Source of the DNA: Motacilla alba alba
Taxonomy: Eukaryota > Chordata > Aves > Passeriformes > Motacillidae
Assembly: GCF_015832195.1 (NCBI RefSeq)
Contig: NC_052017.1
Location: forward strand, 107,668,929-107,732,928
Length of the DNA: 64,000 nucleotides
Direction: 5' to 3'
This document shows positions 11,772-22,620 of this stretch, in pieces. The translations under genes were made by a program, and so were the position numbers. Under the pieces are notes generated by a model. That model made no database searches and was not told the DNA's origin. It saw nothing but the letters and a program-made list of their open reading frames with translations. The first letter of the stretch is position 1, and each line of letters starts with the position of its first letter.

Positions 11772-13057
11772 TAGAATCTGCTCAATTTTAAGACCCATTG
11801 CAGTCCACTGTACATCTTGGTTGTTATTCCAGGGACCCTCTTGAAACCTGTTTGCAAGAGCTGTAGACAGAATGAGGACATACGCTTTCTTTTGGTCACA
11901 TCCACAGGGTAAAATCTTGCCAGATTCCTGATTTCATATCTCCACTGCTGCACAGCCTAAAAAACCCAAAAGATCTAGGGAAATTCTGTCTCTGAGTGGA
12001 TCCATTTTAGGCATAGAAAAGTCTTTACAAATTAGGGAGTTTGAATGAATTCCCAGAAAAATGAAGCCTCTGTAAAGAAACAGTCAGTGGGGTACTTTTC
12101 TGTGTTATTTCATGTGGGTCACCCTGCTGACACCACTATCAGACCCAGGAATGTGCTGTTCTCACCTTTTCTTGTTGCCTTCTTCCTAAAGGCAACCTCA
12201 TCCTGCTTTTCATATCAGATATATCTCTTACCGTACTGAGTTCACCCTGGCCTTCCTTTTTGGCTTCCCCCTTGTCTTCTGACAGCACACATGATTTGCA
12301 TCTCTTCTTACACCAGAATATTTTACAAAAAGAAATCTAATTAAAATAAAAGCAAATAACTGTCAGGACGTGCATGTAACTGTGCATATCAATGTTTTTG
12401 AGCACATAGCTCTTTCCTTTCTCTTTCCCTATCAATCTCTTTTTTGTCATATTTTCTCTTTCATAGTTATAAGATCTTAGAAAGAAAAAAGAAGTGGGTT
12501 TTTTTGTTGTTGTTATCACATTGTTTTTTTGGGGTTTTTGCGTGTGTAACTTCTTTCAAACAATCTCTCTGCCCTTACTGCACACAAACACACACATATA
12601 ACATCATAAAATCAAAAATAAATGTTAAGGTGACAATTCTGATTTCTTTTAGATGCTGTAGCTGTGTTGTCAGCTCTTTATTTCCTTGTTAGGCATCACA
12701 ACTCTCATGGCAGACATATGTTTAAAGTGCATTCTGATCTTTAAGGTTGTTTTTTTAAAGTCTTCCTGTTCTAGACGTTCTGTTGCACTATCTAGTAGCA
12801 ATGTAAAAAAGCAAGAAGTACAAATTTCAAAATGGGATAGAGAAACTAACTGCCTATATAATTTATTGTTCTTAATTCTTGATGTGGATTGAAATCTGTG
12901 TTGGTAAAATTGGGTCAATACTAGTTTTTATCATCACACCTTTATGAAAGATCCGTGTGTAAATGCTTTGATATTTAACACATTCAGACAAACTCCCTCA
13001 AAATGCTTTCGGGTTTTTTTGGTTTTTTTGACTTTTTTTTTTTTGTTTTGTTTTCAG

Positions 13058-13194
13058 CAACATGTAAGGTACCAGAAAGAAAATAGTCATCCTGGTGTAA
13101 TTCCAGAGAGCGCTGTTGGCAGAAGGAATTCAGTTACTGCTTTAGTACTGAACTCCAGAAAACCACCTTTATGGAGTAGAATGATGAAAGAGAG
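13058..13194 (+). other. Candidate 137-nt exon, open in one frame
   Basis: A long T-rich tract ending TTTTCAG (to 13057) makes a plausible acceptor, and AGAG followed by GTAAAAG at 13195 a plausible donor. One frame is open through all 45 complete codons, starting at the first exon base, and encodes a mixed-composition basic peptide that begins QHVRYQKENSHPG and ends PLWSRMMKER; the other two frames have stops. Composition is less AT-rich than the flanks. I do not recognise the peptide. The T-rich acceptor may simply be the simple T/G repeat at 13015-13050, so this could be chance. The open frame continues 5' through that tract without an intron-like break. Confidence 0.25.
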
Positions 13195-15365
13195 GTAAAA
13201 GACTTTTACTAAGTTAAAAAAATATCTAATGAGGACCTGGAGGATGTCCTTTATAACCCTCTAGTTATGCCACAAAATTGCTACTACTTTTTAGTAGGGA
13301 AGGCTTAAAGAAAGACGCTGTTAGGTCCTTTTGCATTGGCAATGCCACCCGTCCTGTGAATTGAGTATGTTCTTTCTGCTCATGAGGAATCTTTCTATGG
13401 CTTTTCTAAGGAAAATGCTTGTATTACAGTTCATATGATGCTAATTTTTCATGAATAAGTATTGCATATACGTGTTTTAATATGTAGCCCGTGCTTGTGA
13501 ACCTTGTCAAATCTTTGTTGAAAATAACACTGACAGCAGAGTCAGAGTTACTCTGATAAAAGTAATTTTCACAGTGTTTTTCAAATGACCTGTAGCATGA
13601 AGTGTTCATGAACTTGTAATGTATCTGGCAGCACAGTGCTCTCAAGAATACCAGCTCAGTTTTGCTGAAACATGGGATTTTGAAAAAAGGTTCAGAGAAC
13701 CTATTGAACTTTTGGGGCCTCATCCAGGACAAACTAAGCTGCCTGGCCATTTAGCTGTGCACAATACTAATCATTGCTAGCAGTAAAATCTCTGGAATCA
13801 AAATCTGGCTGACTATTTTGTTGACAGTATGAAAGGCAAAGTGCAATTCAGTTTGCTCTTTAACAGTTGCATTGGCTGTGCTGAGTTGACAGTAATAACA
13901 ACTTGTTTTTCTGTCAGTATACTAAGCAGATAGAATTAGGATTTTTATAGATACATAGGGTTTTAGCTATGTTTTGTCATGAAAGTCAATAGAAACTGAG
14001 CAGCTAAAACCCTGGGTAACTCTTCAACAATTTCTACCACAGGGAGAAGATAAGTGAAGTAATAAAATGCTATTTTTTCCTTTGAAATGTAGTGCTAAGT
14101 AAAGTTGCTAGACTGGCAGCCTTGTGAAACAGAAGTTCTTTGCTCTGTTTATCCACACAACAGGTACAGCACAAGTGACAGCAATACGGATTTCTTTCTC
14201 TTGCTGTGCCAATGAGTCGCATATATTTTTTCAGTGGCAGTCAGTATTACCACCGCAATCTGGGGCACTATTTGTAAAGTTTAAATATTCAGTCTTCTTT
14301 CCTGCTCATTAACAGTATTCCTACATCAAGCTCCCATAGAAATAAGCAGGGTTTCTTTCTGCTTTAATAGCCATTTGTTCAGCCTTTATGCAAACTATTG
14401 ATCTGTTATCATATGAATTGACTCACTAAAGCATCAGGTGTATATGTTCAAGGTCTCAATATGTTTCCTTCTCATGATACACTAGATCTTCCTTGCTCTG
14501 TATAACTGAGGATGCAAAGGGCTAAAGGAAATGTTATAACTCTTCAAGCAAGAATCATCTCCAGGTTATATCTTTTCCTATCCTTTTCCTCAGAGTTGTT
14601 ATTTATGGTTCCTCTCCAAGTACCCAGCTAAGCAGAAGCAATAAATTAAAATTTCTAAGCCTAACTTTAGGGGAAAAAAAAGAACAGACGTGTTTTATAC
14701 ATTGAATTTCCTTAATCTTTTACATATTGTCTCCACCAAACAACGTTCCTCTGTCTTTTTGTCTACAGGGATTGTTAACTTACATTTTAAGAGATACTTG
14801 TCCAAATATAAAGCTAATTTGTAGCTTTACAGTGAGCTCTGAGCCAGGAGAAAGTGCTGATTAGAAAAAAAGTCCTAGATCTTCTGAACTGCAGTTTTGC
14901 TCAGATTGTTTAGCCTCATGCGACATTAGAAGAAAGTAGCTTAATACATCAATTACCAAGACAATTGCAAAAGACATCCACAGGAAACAGCCTTCCCTAT
15001 ATTCTAATTAGGGTAGGTCATGACCTAGAGATTCATGGGATGAAAAGCTGGAGAGATGTTGCTACTCCTACAACAATGTTTGGCTTAATGAAATAGATAT
15101 TAATTTTAGATATTCAGCCTGGAAAATTTATAACAGTGAAAATGGGGGAAGAAAGGAAAATCAAATGTATACACATATAAGGGATAACCTACTTAAAAGA
15201 CATTAAAAATATATATTTTACATTTACAGAAGATAAATTTTCAGCAATTCTCTTGTGCATTTTGACCACCTCTTTGATGCATAATTGATCATGAACATTT
15301 GAAAAAACAAGGCCTGTGGTTGAGCCAGTCATTGAGATCATCATAGTTTGCCCCTTTGAAGCTGG

Positions 15366-15550
15366 GTGAGGGTTACCGAGCACTGCCCAAGTAGCAGAGA
15401 GGTATTGGAGGCTTACTCCTTTAAGGTATTCAAAAGACATCTAGACATGGTCCTGGGCATTCGTCTGGAGGTGACTCTGCTTAGGCAGGAGGATTAGACC
15501 ACATGATCTCCAGACATCCTTTCTGGCCTCAGCCACTCTGAGTCTATGAG
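15366..15550 (+). mobile_element. CR1 LINE fragment, 3' end
   Basis: Forward-oriented avian CR1 3' region: GTGAGGGTTACCGAGCACTG, a GCAGAGAGGTATTGGAGGC block, GGTATTCAAAAGACATCTAG, ACATGGTCCTGGGCA, GGAGGTGACTCTGCTTAGGC, GGATTAGACCACATGATCTC and a GAGTCTATGAG tail. Deletions and substitutions are common, so it is an old 5'-truncated copy. No coding content. An 83-codon minus-strand frame (15189-15440) overlaps it and is a shadow of the repeat. Confidence 0.85.
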
Positions 15551-16879
15551 ATCAAAAAAATTCTGTTGAAGTGTTTGCAATTCCAAGCACTGCTGCTTGT
15601 TGTGGGAGAAGAAGGATCCAGAATATAGAAAACTGGCTTGTGAAACCTCTATTTGCCATTCTAGTGACTGTTAATTCATGCTGTGTTTTTTAAATCATAC
15701 ACTTTGTTGCACTGTGGGCACGTGGCTGTAACGGCTGCTAAGGATTCATCCTCTCTTTTATCTCATGTTGATGTTGACCTTGAATGTATTCTTTCCATTT
15801 GAATGGAAACATTTCTCAAAGTTGAGGGGTTGTTTTCAATTAAATACAGTTGTTAGTTATCTGCGTCAATGTAAATGACACAGAGGTGAAATAATTATTA
15901 CTTCGTTATTTAGGATGTTTTCTCTGTCTCCCATTTCTCATTGATTTTGCTAGTTCCATATCTCATAGGAATGTCTTCCTTAAGCTAAGAATATAACTTG
16001 AAAATTTCAATTAGCAGTCCCAATGAAGGCAAAATTTGGCTCTTATGAAATAGAGATACGTGCACATGTGGTGATACAAACACACAGCTAAACCATATTC
16101 TCCATAATTATTTCCAAAATCTCTACATTTTATCACTAAGTTGGAGTGAAATGCAGGAAATTACTTATGAAAATCAGCTACTCAAAATATGCTAGAGCAT
16201 TAAATAGAAGCCTCGGTCCATTCTGAAGGTATCTTCTCTAATTTGTAACAGCTACCTATGTTGTAAGATAACACAGAGAGACCATGCAGGGACATTTAAT
16301 GAGAAATTTTATTTCTGTACAGTAGATAGATGGATATGGTATAGAACAATGTTTTTTAAATGTGAAATTATATAAAATGAGTTATTAATGGTCTTAATTG
16401 GGATGGGATGAAGAGGGAAACAAAGCTCCTCAAAGTTCTTTTGTGTTACCATGCTGCTGCCAAGGATAATAATGGAGTGTTTTAGTCTCTGGAGGAAACT
16501 TTGGTCATGCAGAACTAGCTCCCAACCTCATCCCCATGTCACCCTTTCAACATCTTGGAAATACTTTTTGTGATGCTAGGCACTGCAAGAATACTGAACT
16601 GCAGCCTGAAAGGTCATTATCTCCATTGAGAGGGCACTAACATCTATGCGCAAACATTTGCTTTGGATTTGTTAAAGTCTATTCAAATTTAAGTAATCCC
16701 TTTCAGTGCTACTTCTTTGACATGAAAGTATAAAGAAATAGTGCTGATATTTTGACAATCCTCAGCTCTTTGGAAACACGTGCTAAGCACCACATAAATA
16801 TGAGTGGGATACTCTTACACATGATGAAGTTGATATTTCACAAAAACAAGGATAATAATAACGTTGTGTATTGAACTCA

Positions 16880-16916
16880 AGCCATGTATATATTATTTGT
16901 TAATGTATACATGGCT
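16880..16916. repeat. 11-bp inverted repeat with 15-base loop
   Basis: AGCCATGTATA (16880-16890) and TATACATGGCT (16906-16916) are exact reverse complements separated by an AT-rich loop. The arms are short; no function is implied. Confidence 0.88.
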
Positions 16917-17040
16917 CATCACTATGATAATGGAGAAAAGTAAACCAAACATAGTGTAACAAGAAGATATTTTAGATTGGATGATCCTGCTCATGCCTCA
17001 GAAAAATGAGGACAAATGGGTATAAAATGTTTCAAGTTAA

Positions 17041-17098
17041 AAAAAAGAAAAAGATTTGGTTTTTTTTTGTTTTTTTGTTTTTTTGTTTTTTTTTTTCC
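17041..17098. repeat. A-rich then T-rich low-complexity patch
   Basis: AAAAAAGAAAAAG is followed by GGTTTTTTTTG and repeated GTTTTTTT units ending in a 13-T run. The two halves are partly complementary. Seen directly. Confidence 0.88.
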
Positions 17099-19239
17099 AC
17101 TGGCTTGCATTTATTCCATAGTTTGATTCAGGGTACTGACATTAACTTCTGGAGCACTAAAAGATCTGGAATTTTCTAGATATTTTAAAGATCACTTGTT
17201 TGTTTTCCTTTTCATATGTACAAAAGGAGAAGAGGTTTTCTTTTCCTTTTTCCCCCTCTGAATTCACTTATGAAAACAACTGTCATCATCTCACATTTAA
17301 CATTGAGATTCACTTCCTTCCTGTCTTCTGGAGCTTCTATGAATTGATATACATGTTATGCAGCAAAGTTTGTCTATACTCAGCAGCTTTTCCCAAAGAG
17401 AATAGTATAAAAAAAAGTAAATGAATAAGTAAAAATTTAATGATTGGCATGTTACTGGGCGTGGTGTATTGCGCAGAATTAAATGTTTGCAGCAAATATT
17501 CCATTTTAAAATAGTTTTTGTATTAAAAACATGAATGTAATTATGAGCTATATATGTGTTGGTGGTTATATATATCTTATGATTTTATGGCTAAAATTGA
17601 GAAAAAAAAGTTTAAAAAACAGTCTTAAGATAAACAAGTTGCATTGGGTTCTACCAGTAATAAAAATGACAAGGATACCAGGATGGGGTTTATATTGTGA
17701 CCATGAATAGAAGTCTTCTCTGTGCCTAAATATGTTACATATACATACAAAACATATTTTCATAATATACATGTAATTGCAGATTGCTTGTCTCAATTGC
17801 AGGTTTCCCAACATTTTATTGGAGAAAAGCGTTGTACATTGCAGGCAAAATATAACCCCCGTTTTGTTTTTTTTTTCCTTGAAAGAGAAAGACTTATTTT
17901 CCATTCATATTTAAAATGTGAAAATTTATGGCTGAGAAGACAAGGTTTCTCTGGCTGGCTGCTGAGAAGGCACATACATTTGCAGTCAACACAGTGTTAT
18001 CTATAACATAAATACATGGACAGGACAGCAGAGAAAGTAGTCGTGGGGTTTCTTCAGTAAACAGAGGAGGCACTTGTCAGGAATCCAGACAGGAGTTTTC
18101 AAAGGTTTCCTTCTTGTGCCCTGAGAGGGCACTTGGCTGCCAATGTGAAGAATGGAGGCTGTCTGAAGAAATCAAATTGGTCTGCTTTATACACCTCAGC
18201 CAATTACTCCCTTGAGCATAATCATACTCTGCTGCAGAAGAAAAAAGGATAATGTCTTAATGTCCTAATAATCTCTTCACCTGAGACCTCTGCTGTAGAA
18301 TTGGGCTATTTCATGCCATCTGAGAACATATTAAAATGCCTTCTAAATATTTAAGACCCAAGCTATCTAATCAGAAACAAATTTCAAAAGAAAGTTTTTC
18401 AATTCATCACAGATTTTTTTTCTTCCCCTCTTACATTAAGTCAAGATGCATTAATCACATCACAAAGCTTTGAGGTTGCGTGACATGAAAATTCAGTATT
18501 CCAGATCAGTACATCTCAGTTAAATCACGGAACTGCATTTAGATACCATGTCTGATATATTCCTCTCCTTGTGCCCACAAGCCAAGCTAAGGCTTTACAC
18601 CTAAAGAATGAAGCTGCACAAGAAGCTACCGTATGCGTAGTGGTCATCCTTGTTTCTTAGGGGTCTCTGAACAGAGCATCCTGAGGCATATGCCAGCGTC
18701 ACTCATGCTGGTGTTCCATAGCATATGTTGAATATAGACATCCAGTCTGAGCTTAGAACAGGTATGATGTCTTCTTGTCTTTAAATGAATACATTTTAGG
18801 ACAGAAATGGTAAAATTGAGAAGAATTCAACACTTTTCATGGAATTCTAAGTAAGATACTATTGCACCAAGAAAATAATTATTTTAGTTATTTCATTTTA
18901 AATGGTCTGATTTGGTCAGTCTTTAATAAATATCACATTAAAAATATTAATAATTAATTCCAGAGCATGTTCCAGATTATTTAAATTCTTCCTGTCAGTT
19001 ATTTTCATTATGTTAATATTTAATTGTTGTGTATTATGCAATGCTATTAAATAACCCTGTAGTTATCCTTGAGTTCATGAAAACATAGAGTGTATCTTCC
19101 TCTTGAAACAACTAATGTATATGAAATATATTTAACTGCATTCCATGACCCATGCCCCTGTCTAGTATTCGTACTAAATAAGTGTAATGCACTCAATGTT
19201 GTTGAACAGAACATGTGTCTGTATTTTTTTCTCTTACAG

Positions 19240-19283
19240 AAAGTATTATGCTTAAATAGAAATGTCAAATATATAAAAATCCT
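19240..19283 (+). other. Weak candidate 44-nt exon (splice-site pair only)
   Basis: A good acceptor (GTATTTTTTTCTCTTACAG ending at 19239) is followed 44 bases later by CCT and GTAAGAC, a fair donor. The interior is AT-rich with stop codons in two frames. Most probably a chance pair; listed because it is on the same strand as the candidates at 7.3 and 13.1 kb. Confidence 0.12.
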
Positions 19284-21685
19284 GTAAGACTCATGTAGTT
19301 TATCTTCTTTGTGGGATGCATTGTCCAGAATAACACAAGCAGAGCAGCTAGAATATAGTGTACCACAGTGACTTTAAACTAAAGGAAAGGTTTTAGCAAT
19401 TCTGCAATCAAGCACTTCCAGAATAGCAGAATTTTTTTCCTCTTAAATTAATCACTGAATTATTGTGTATTTTTATTTGCACAGAACTTTCTCAGGGCTT
19501 GGTTTTCATTGTTACAAGAATAAGCTATCAGAGTTCACTGGCCCAGCACCCCACTAGAAAAAATGCTCTTGGGAGTAATAAATATAAGTGAAGGAAATTA
19601 TGCCAGGAAGACATTTCAGCAGAGGTGAACTTGCTGTTACTTATTTCTATTCATGCAGCTGCTGGGACCATCTTAAGAAGGGTCTGTGTCCTGTCTCTGT
19701 CTTCAGAAACAGCAAAAGTGTCAGTCAACCAAATGTTTAGTTTGTTAGCCAGAGCAAGTAGTGAAACAATAGCTGTATTTGGCTCCAATGGGAAAGGACA
19801 TAGTCCACCTATAATTAGAGCCAGGCATTGGTGCATAGGCACAGATCCACAGGGAATGCTAGCTAGGCAAAGTGCATCTGAGCATTTGGCTCAAAATGTT
19901 TTACACAAAGGTCTAAGTGTAGGATTTCTTCCTAGGAAGGAATGTACATGAGTCAAGAAGTCTGAATTTCTTGTTGTTCATGTAAAAGAGCAGAAGAAAC
20001 TTTAACAACAAATTTACTTCCCTGTCAGCCTTAAAAAGAAATCCCTAAAATCTACGGCTCACTTGTGAAACTGTGAAGTTGAAGATTGATTTTCTTACAG
20101 ACATAATCAGAAGAGTAGAAGATATTATGTTGTAGAATGGAAAGGAAAAACATACATCAACAATTGGTCCTCTTCAGATGACAGCAGGATAAATGTAAAC
20201 TATCTAAGAGGTAAATGTGGCATGATTAAGACTATTTTATGTACAGAATAGTGGAGCCTGAAAAAACAGAATCATAGGAAAGAATTTGAGACTATTGAAA
20301 TTTCCTTCTGGTGTTCAAAAGACATGAATAATAAATAATACTTTCTGAGTTTTTTCCTAAAAATTTTGGAGAAAAGAGTCTGATTGAAGCTCTCCACAAC
20401 TGAAATCAAAACAAATGAAAATAAAACCTAAAGACTATAAAATACATCAATTCTGTAAAGACTGTCAAATGTGAAAATTAACTAACAACTCTTAAAAGTT
20501 TCTATTGTAATTAACACAGTAAATTCATTAGATATCTTTATTCAATCAAATAGCAACTGGCATTGGAAAAGCAATTATTCTATCCTGGGAATATTCCTTT
20601 ATAAATAATATAGGCTATGCTTTCTATTTAATTTTGAAAGCTGCAATGCAGGTAGCACTGCAGCTCTATTTCTTTGACCAAATACACCTGTTTCAAAGAT
20701 GTAGGCACTACTGATTTTTTTTTCTTTTTATATTAGTATTTGTGCTCTTTTAAATAAGGATTTATTGGACAATATACATGCTCTGCATCAAAAAAATTGG
20801 TCTTTGACTCAGCACAGTGGTGTGGAAGTTTACATTTGCTAAGCCAGTTTTTAAAAGAAGGGAGAATAGAAGAATAAATTTTACTCTATAAAGTTATCAA
20901 GAACATTAAAGAGCAGCACAGTATTTAACTGTCTTTAAAGTACAAAAATGGACATGCTGCTTTTCAAAAGAATATATTCAAAAATCATTATCAAATTTTG
21001 ATGTCGTCTATTTTTTAACAGATGGTGATTGGTGCTGCAGGTCTTTCTAGCAGATTTTTTGAAAGAATGTGATGAAATGTCATATGTTTCTGACATTTGG
21101 GTTTCATTAGAGAAGTATTTCTCACCTGGTGCTGTTTGTCTTTTCAGATGACTTTGATGATTTGATGGCAATATTGACTGCAGCATTTTGTTTCTTTCAC
21201 CAACTTGAATTCTCTTCCATTTTATTTTCATATTTCAAGTCAGCCTGTTTTTTAACCCTTTCTCCTTGTTGCTATCGTGGAACTTTTATTGGTCATTCTA
21301 CAGTTAAACATGCATTGAGATAAAAATGGTATAGGCATGTTGTTACATTTATCTTAGAACATCAGAAATGTCCAAAATGGTGCATAACATGCAAAAATCT
21401 TTAATTTGATAAGACTGATGGGATATTCACTCACAAGGGTCTTGTTAACCACTTGGTGATCTCACCGTGGTGGGTTGGCCCCAGCCAGCAGCCACACAGC
21501 TGCTCACTTCTCCACCTGCAGTGAAATGAATGAGGGAGAGAACCAGAGGAACAGGAGAGAGAAAATTTGTAGGGCAAAACAAAGACAGGGAGATCACTTG
21601 GTAACTGTTTTTTTGGGCAAAGTAATCTGAACTTGGGAAATTTAATTTTCCAGTTAACATAACTATTAAATTATTGGTTCATATA

Positions 21686-21857
21686 CCAGGAAACAAAAAC
21701 AAAACAAAACAAAAACAAATCAAAGAAAACCCAAAACAAAACCAAAAAAAAACCACAAAGAAACCCCAACCAAACAAAAAACAACAACAACAAAAACCCC
21801 AAAAACAAAACAGAACACAAAACCAAAACCAACCAAACAAAAACCCCCAAAATATTT
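21686..21857. repeat. A/C-rich expansion inside the LTR
   Basis: About 170 bases of AAAAC, CCAAA, CAACAA and similar units with almost no T on this strand. It sits where related LTRs, as I remember them, carry only a short A-rich segment, between the ATTGGTTCATATACCAGG side and the TTCCTTCCCCTTGCCAGGCTC side. A local expansion of that seed explains it better than an insertion, because no target-site duplication is visible. It creates a lysine/glutamine/asparagine-rich open frame that is not a gene. Confidence 0.85.
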
Positions 21858-22222
21858 AGGCACTTTCCTTCCCCTTGCCAGGCTCAACTTCATGCACCCT
21901 TCTTTCCCCACTTTTCACCACTGTTACTGTCACAGGTTGCACTTGGTCTGTCAATGCTCAGTGGTTTCCCTCTGCACCTTTTTCTTATCAGCCTTTTCCT
22001 GCACTCCAGTATGACTCCTCTAGGGACATCAGCCACTCCAGGTGGGTGCCTATTCTGCCATGGAGCCCTCCTCCTCCAGCACCTCCCTTCCTTCTGATGT
22101 TTCTCACCATTTTTCTCCTTCCTACCTTCCTCACTGAGAATTTCTTCAATATGCTAACAGAGGTGCCACCAGCTTTTCTGGTGGGATTGGCTGTGTCCTG
22201 GGGTGGATCCATTTTGGAGCCA

Positions 22223-22271
22223 TCTGGAACCATCTGTGCTAGGTGGTTCTGGAACCATCTGTGCTAGTGGT
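22223..22271. repeat. Tandem duplication of a 24/25-bp unit in the LTR
   Basis: TCTGGAACCATCTGTGCTAG plus GTGGT occurs at 22223-22247 and again, one G shorter, at 22248-22271. It duplicates part of the LTR upstream region. Seen directly. Confidence 0.92.
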
Positions 22272-22304
22272 TCCACCTCTCCTCTAGAGAGGCCAGCCAT
22301 GATT

Positions 22305-22402
22305 TTGCAGTATCAAAATATTGCAATTAATACTGTACATATTAATATTTTATTAAATAATATATTATATGTAATATAATAATATTTAATATAGTAGTAT
22401 TT
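22305..22402. repeat. AT-rich low-complexity tract
   Basis: Nearly pure A and T with ATATTA/TAATAT units just outside the LTR border. Seen directly; no function implied. Confidence 0.85.
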
Positions 22403-22530
22403 TTCCAATCTGAAAGGAAAAATATAAACTGGTACATGATAGTTATAACATAATAGTTATAGGTTGTCAATGATAGTGGTTCCTCTTTGTACCTCTGCAG
22501 CAATTATCCAAGAAAATGATATAAATTTAG

Positions 22531-22620
22531 AGAATCATAGAATAATTTAGGGTGGAAAAGACCTCTGAGACTATCACATCCAACCATTAAGCCAGGACTG
22601 CCAAGTCAACCACTAAACCT
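22531..22620 (-). mobile_element. CR1 LINE fragment, 3' end
   Basis: The plus strand reads AGAATCATAGAATAATTTAG, GGTGGAAAAGACCTCTGAGA, CTATCACATCCAACCATTAA, GCCAGGACTGCCAAGTC, CACTAAACC. This is the reverse complement of an avian CR1 3' end of the type with a TTAATGGTTGGACTCGATGA-like segment. A 90-bp, 5'-truncated copy with no coding content. Confidence 0.88.

Larger units (their letters stand above)
9101..15365. other. Unique AT-rich non-coding stretch
   Basis: About 6.3 kb with no supported gene. It holds the palindrome at 9395-9410, the tandem duplication at 11722-11771, T/G-rich runs near 12500 and 13015-13050, and the exon-like segment at 13058-13194. Short open frames (60-108 codons, for example 13424-13750 minus) lack domains or family resemblance. 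Confidence 0.6.
15551..21467. other. Unique AT-rich non-coding stretch
   Basis: About 5.9 kb without a supported gene. It contains the hairpin at 16880-16916, the A/T/G low-complexity patch at 17041-17098 and the exon-like segment at 19240-19283. A 108-codon plus-strand frame at 19625-19951 lies in somewhat richer sequence but carries no domain, signal peptide with a mature domain, or splice context I can trust. Overlapping 94- and 112-codon frames at 17.6-18.0 kb are on opposite strands and equally featureless. Confidence 0.6.
21468..22290 (-). mobile_element. Solo LTR of an avian endogenous retrovirus (family A)
   Basis: I recognise a common avian LTR in reverse orientation. Its downstream end is the lower coordinate, TGGTGGGTTGGCCCCAGCC on the plus strand (the LTR ends ...CCA), and its upstream part is near 22150-22290, with TTCAATATGCTAACAGAGG, then GCCACC and TTTTGGAGCCATCTGGAACC. 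The same TTAAATATGTTATCACAGTGG/GGAGCCAGCTGG order occurs in the fragment at 45218-45463, which supports shared family membership. About 820 bp in total, of which ~170 bp is an A/C-rich expansion (21686-21857). No gag, pol or env sequence flanks it, so it is a solo LTR left by recombination. It carries no gene: the 130-codon frame at 21875-22267 and the 81-codon minus-strand frame are chance frames in it. The exact upstream border is uncertain. Confidence 0.75.

Noticed and set aside
13424..13750. 108-codon minus-strand open frame
   Set aside because: AT-rich composition, no domain, no splice context.
16975..17030. TTGGATGATCCTGCTCATGCC, resembling a CR1 end
   Set aside because: Only about 15 bases fit, with no tail and no upstream CR1 blocks.
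17566..17904. 112-codon minus-strand frame overlapping a 94-codon plus-strand frame
   Set aside because: Opposed overlapping frames in low-GC sequence with phenylalanine- and lysine-rich composition; typical chance frames.
19625..19951. 108-codon plus-strand open frame
   Set aside because: Start looks like a short hydrophobic leader, but the remainder has no recognisable domain and no other exon nearby supports it.
20268..20300. AGAATCATAGGAAAGAATTTG, resembling a reversed CR1 tail
   Set aside because: Match stops after about 12 bases; common sequence in AT-rich DNA.
21875..22267. 130-codon plus-strand frame rich in proline and phenylalanine
   Set aside because: Entirely inside the reverse-oriented LTR; such regions are non-coding.
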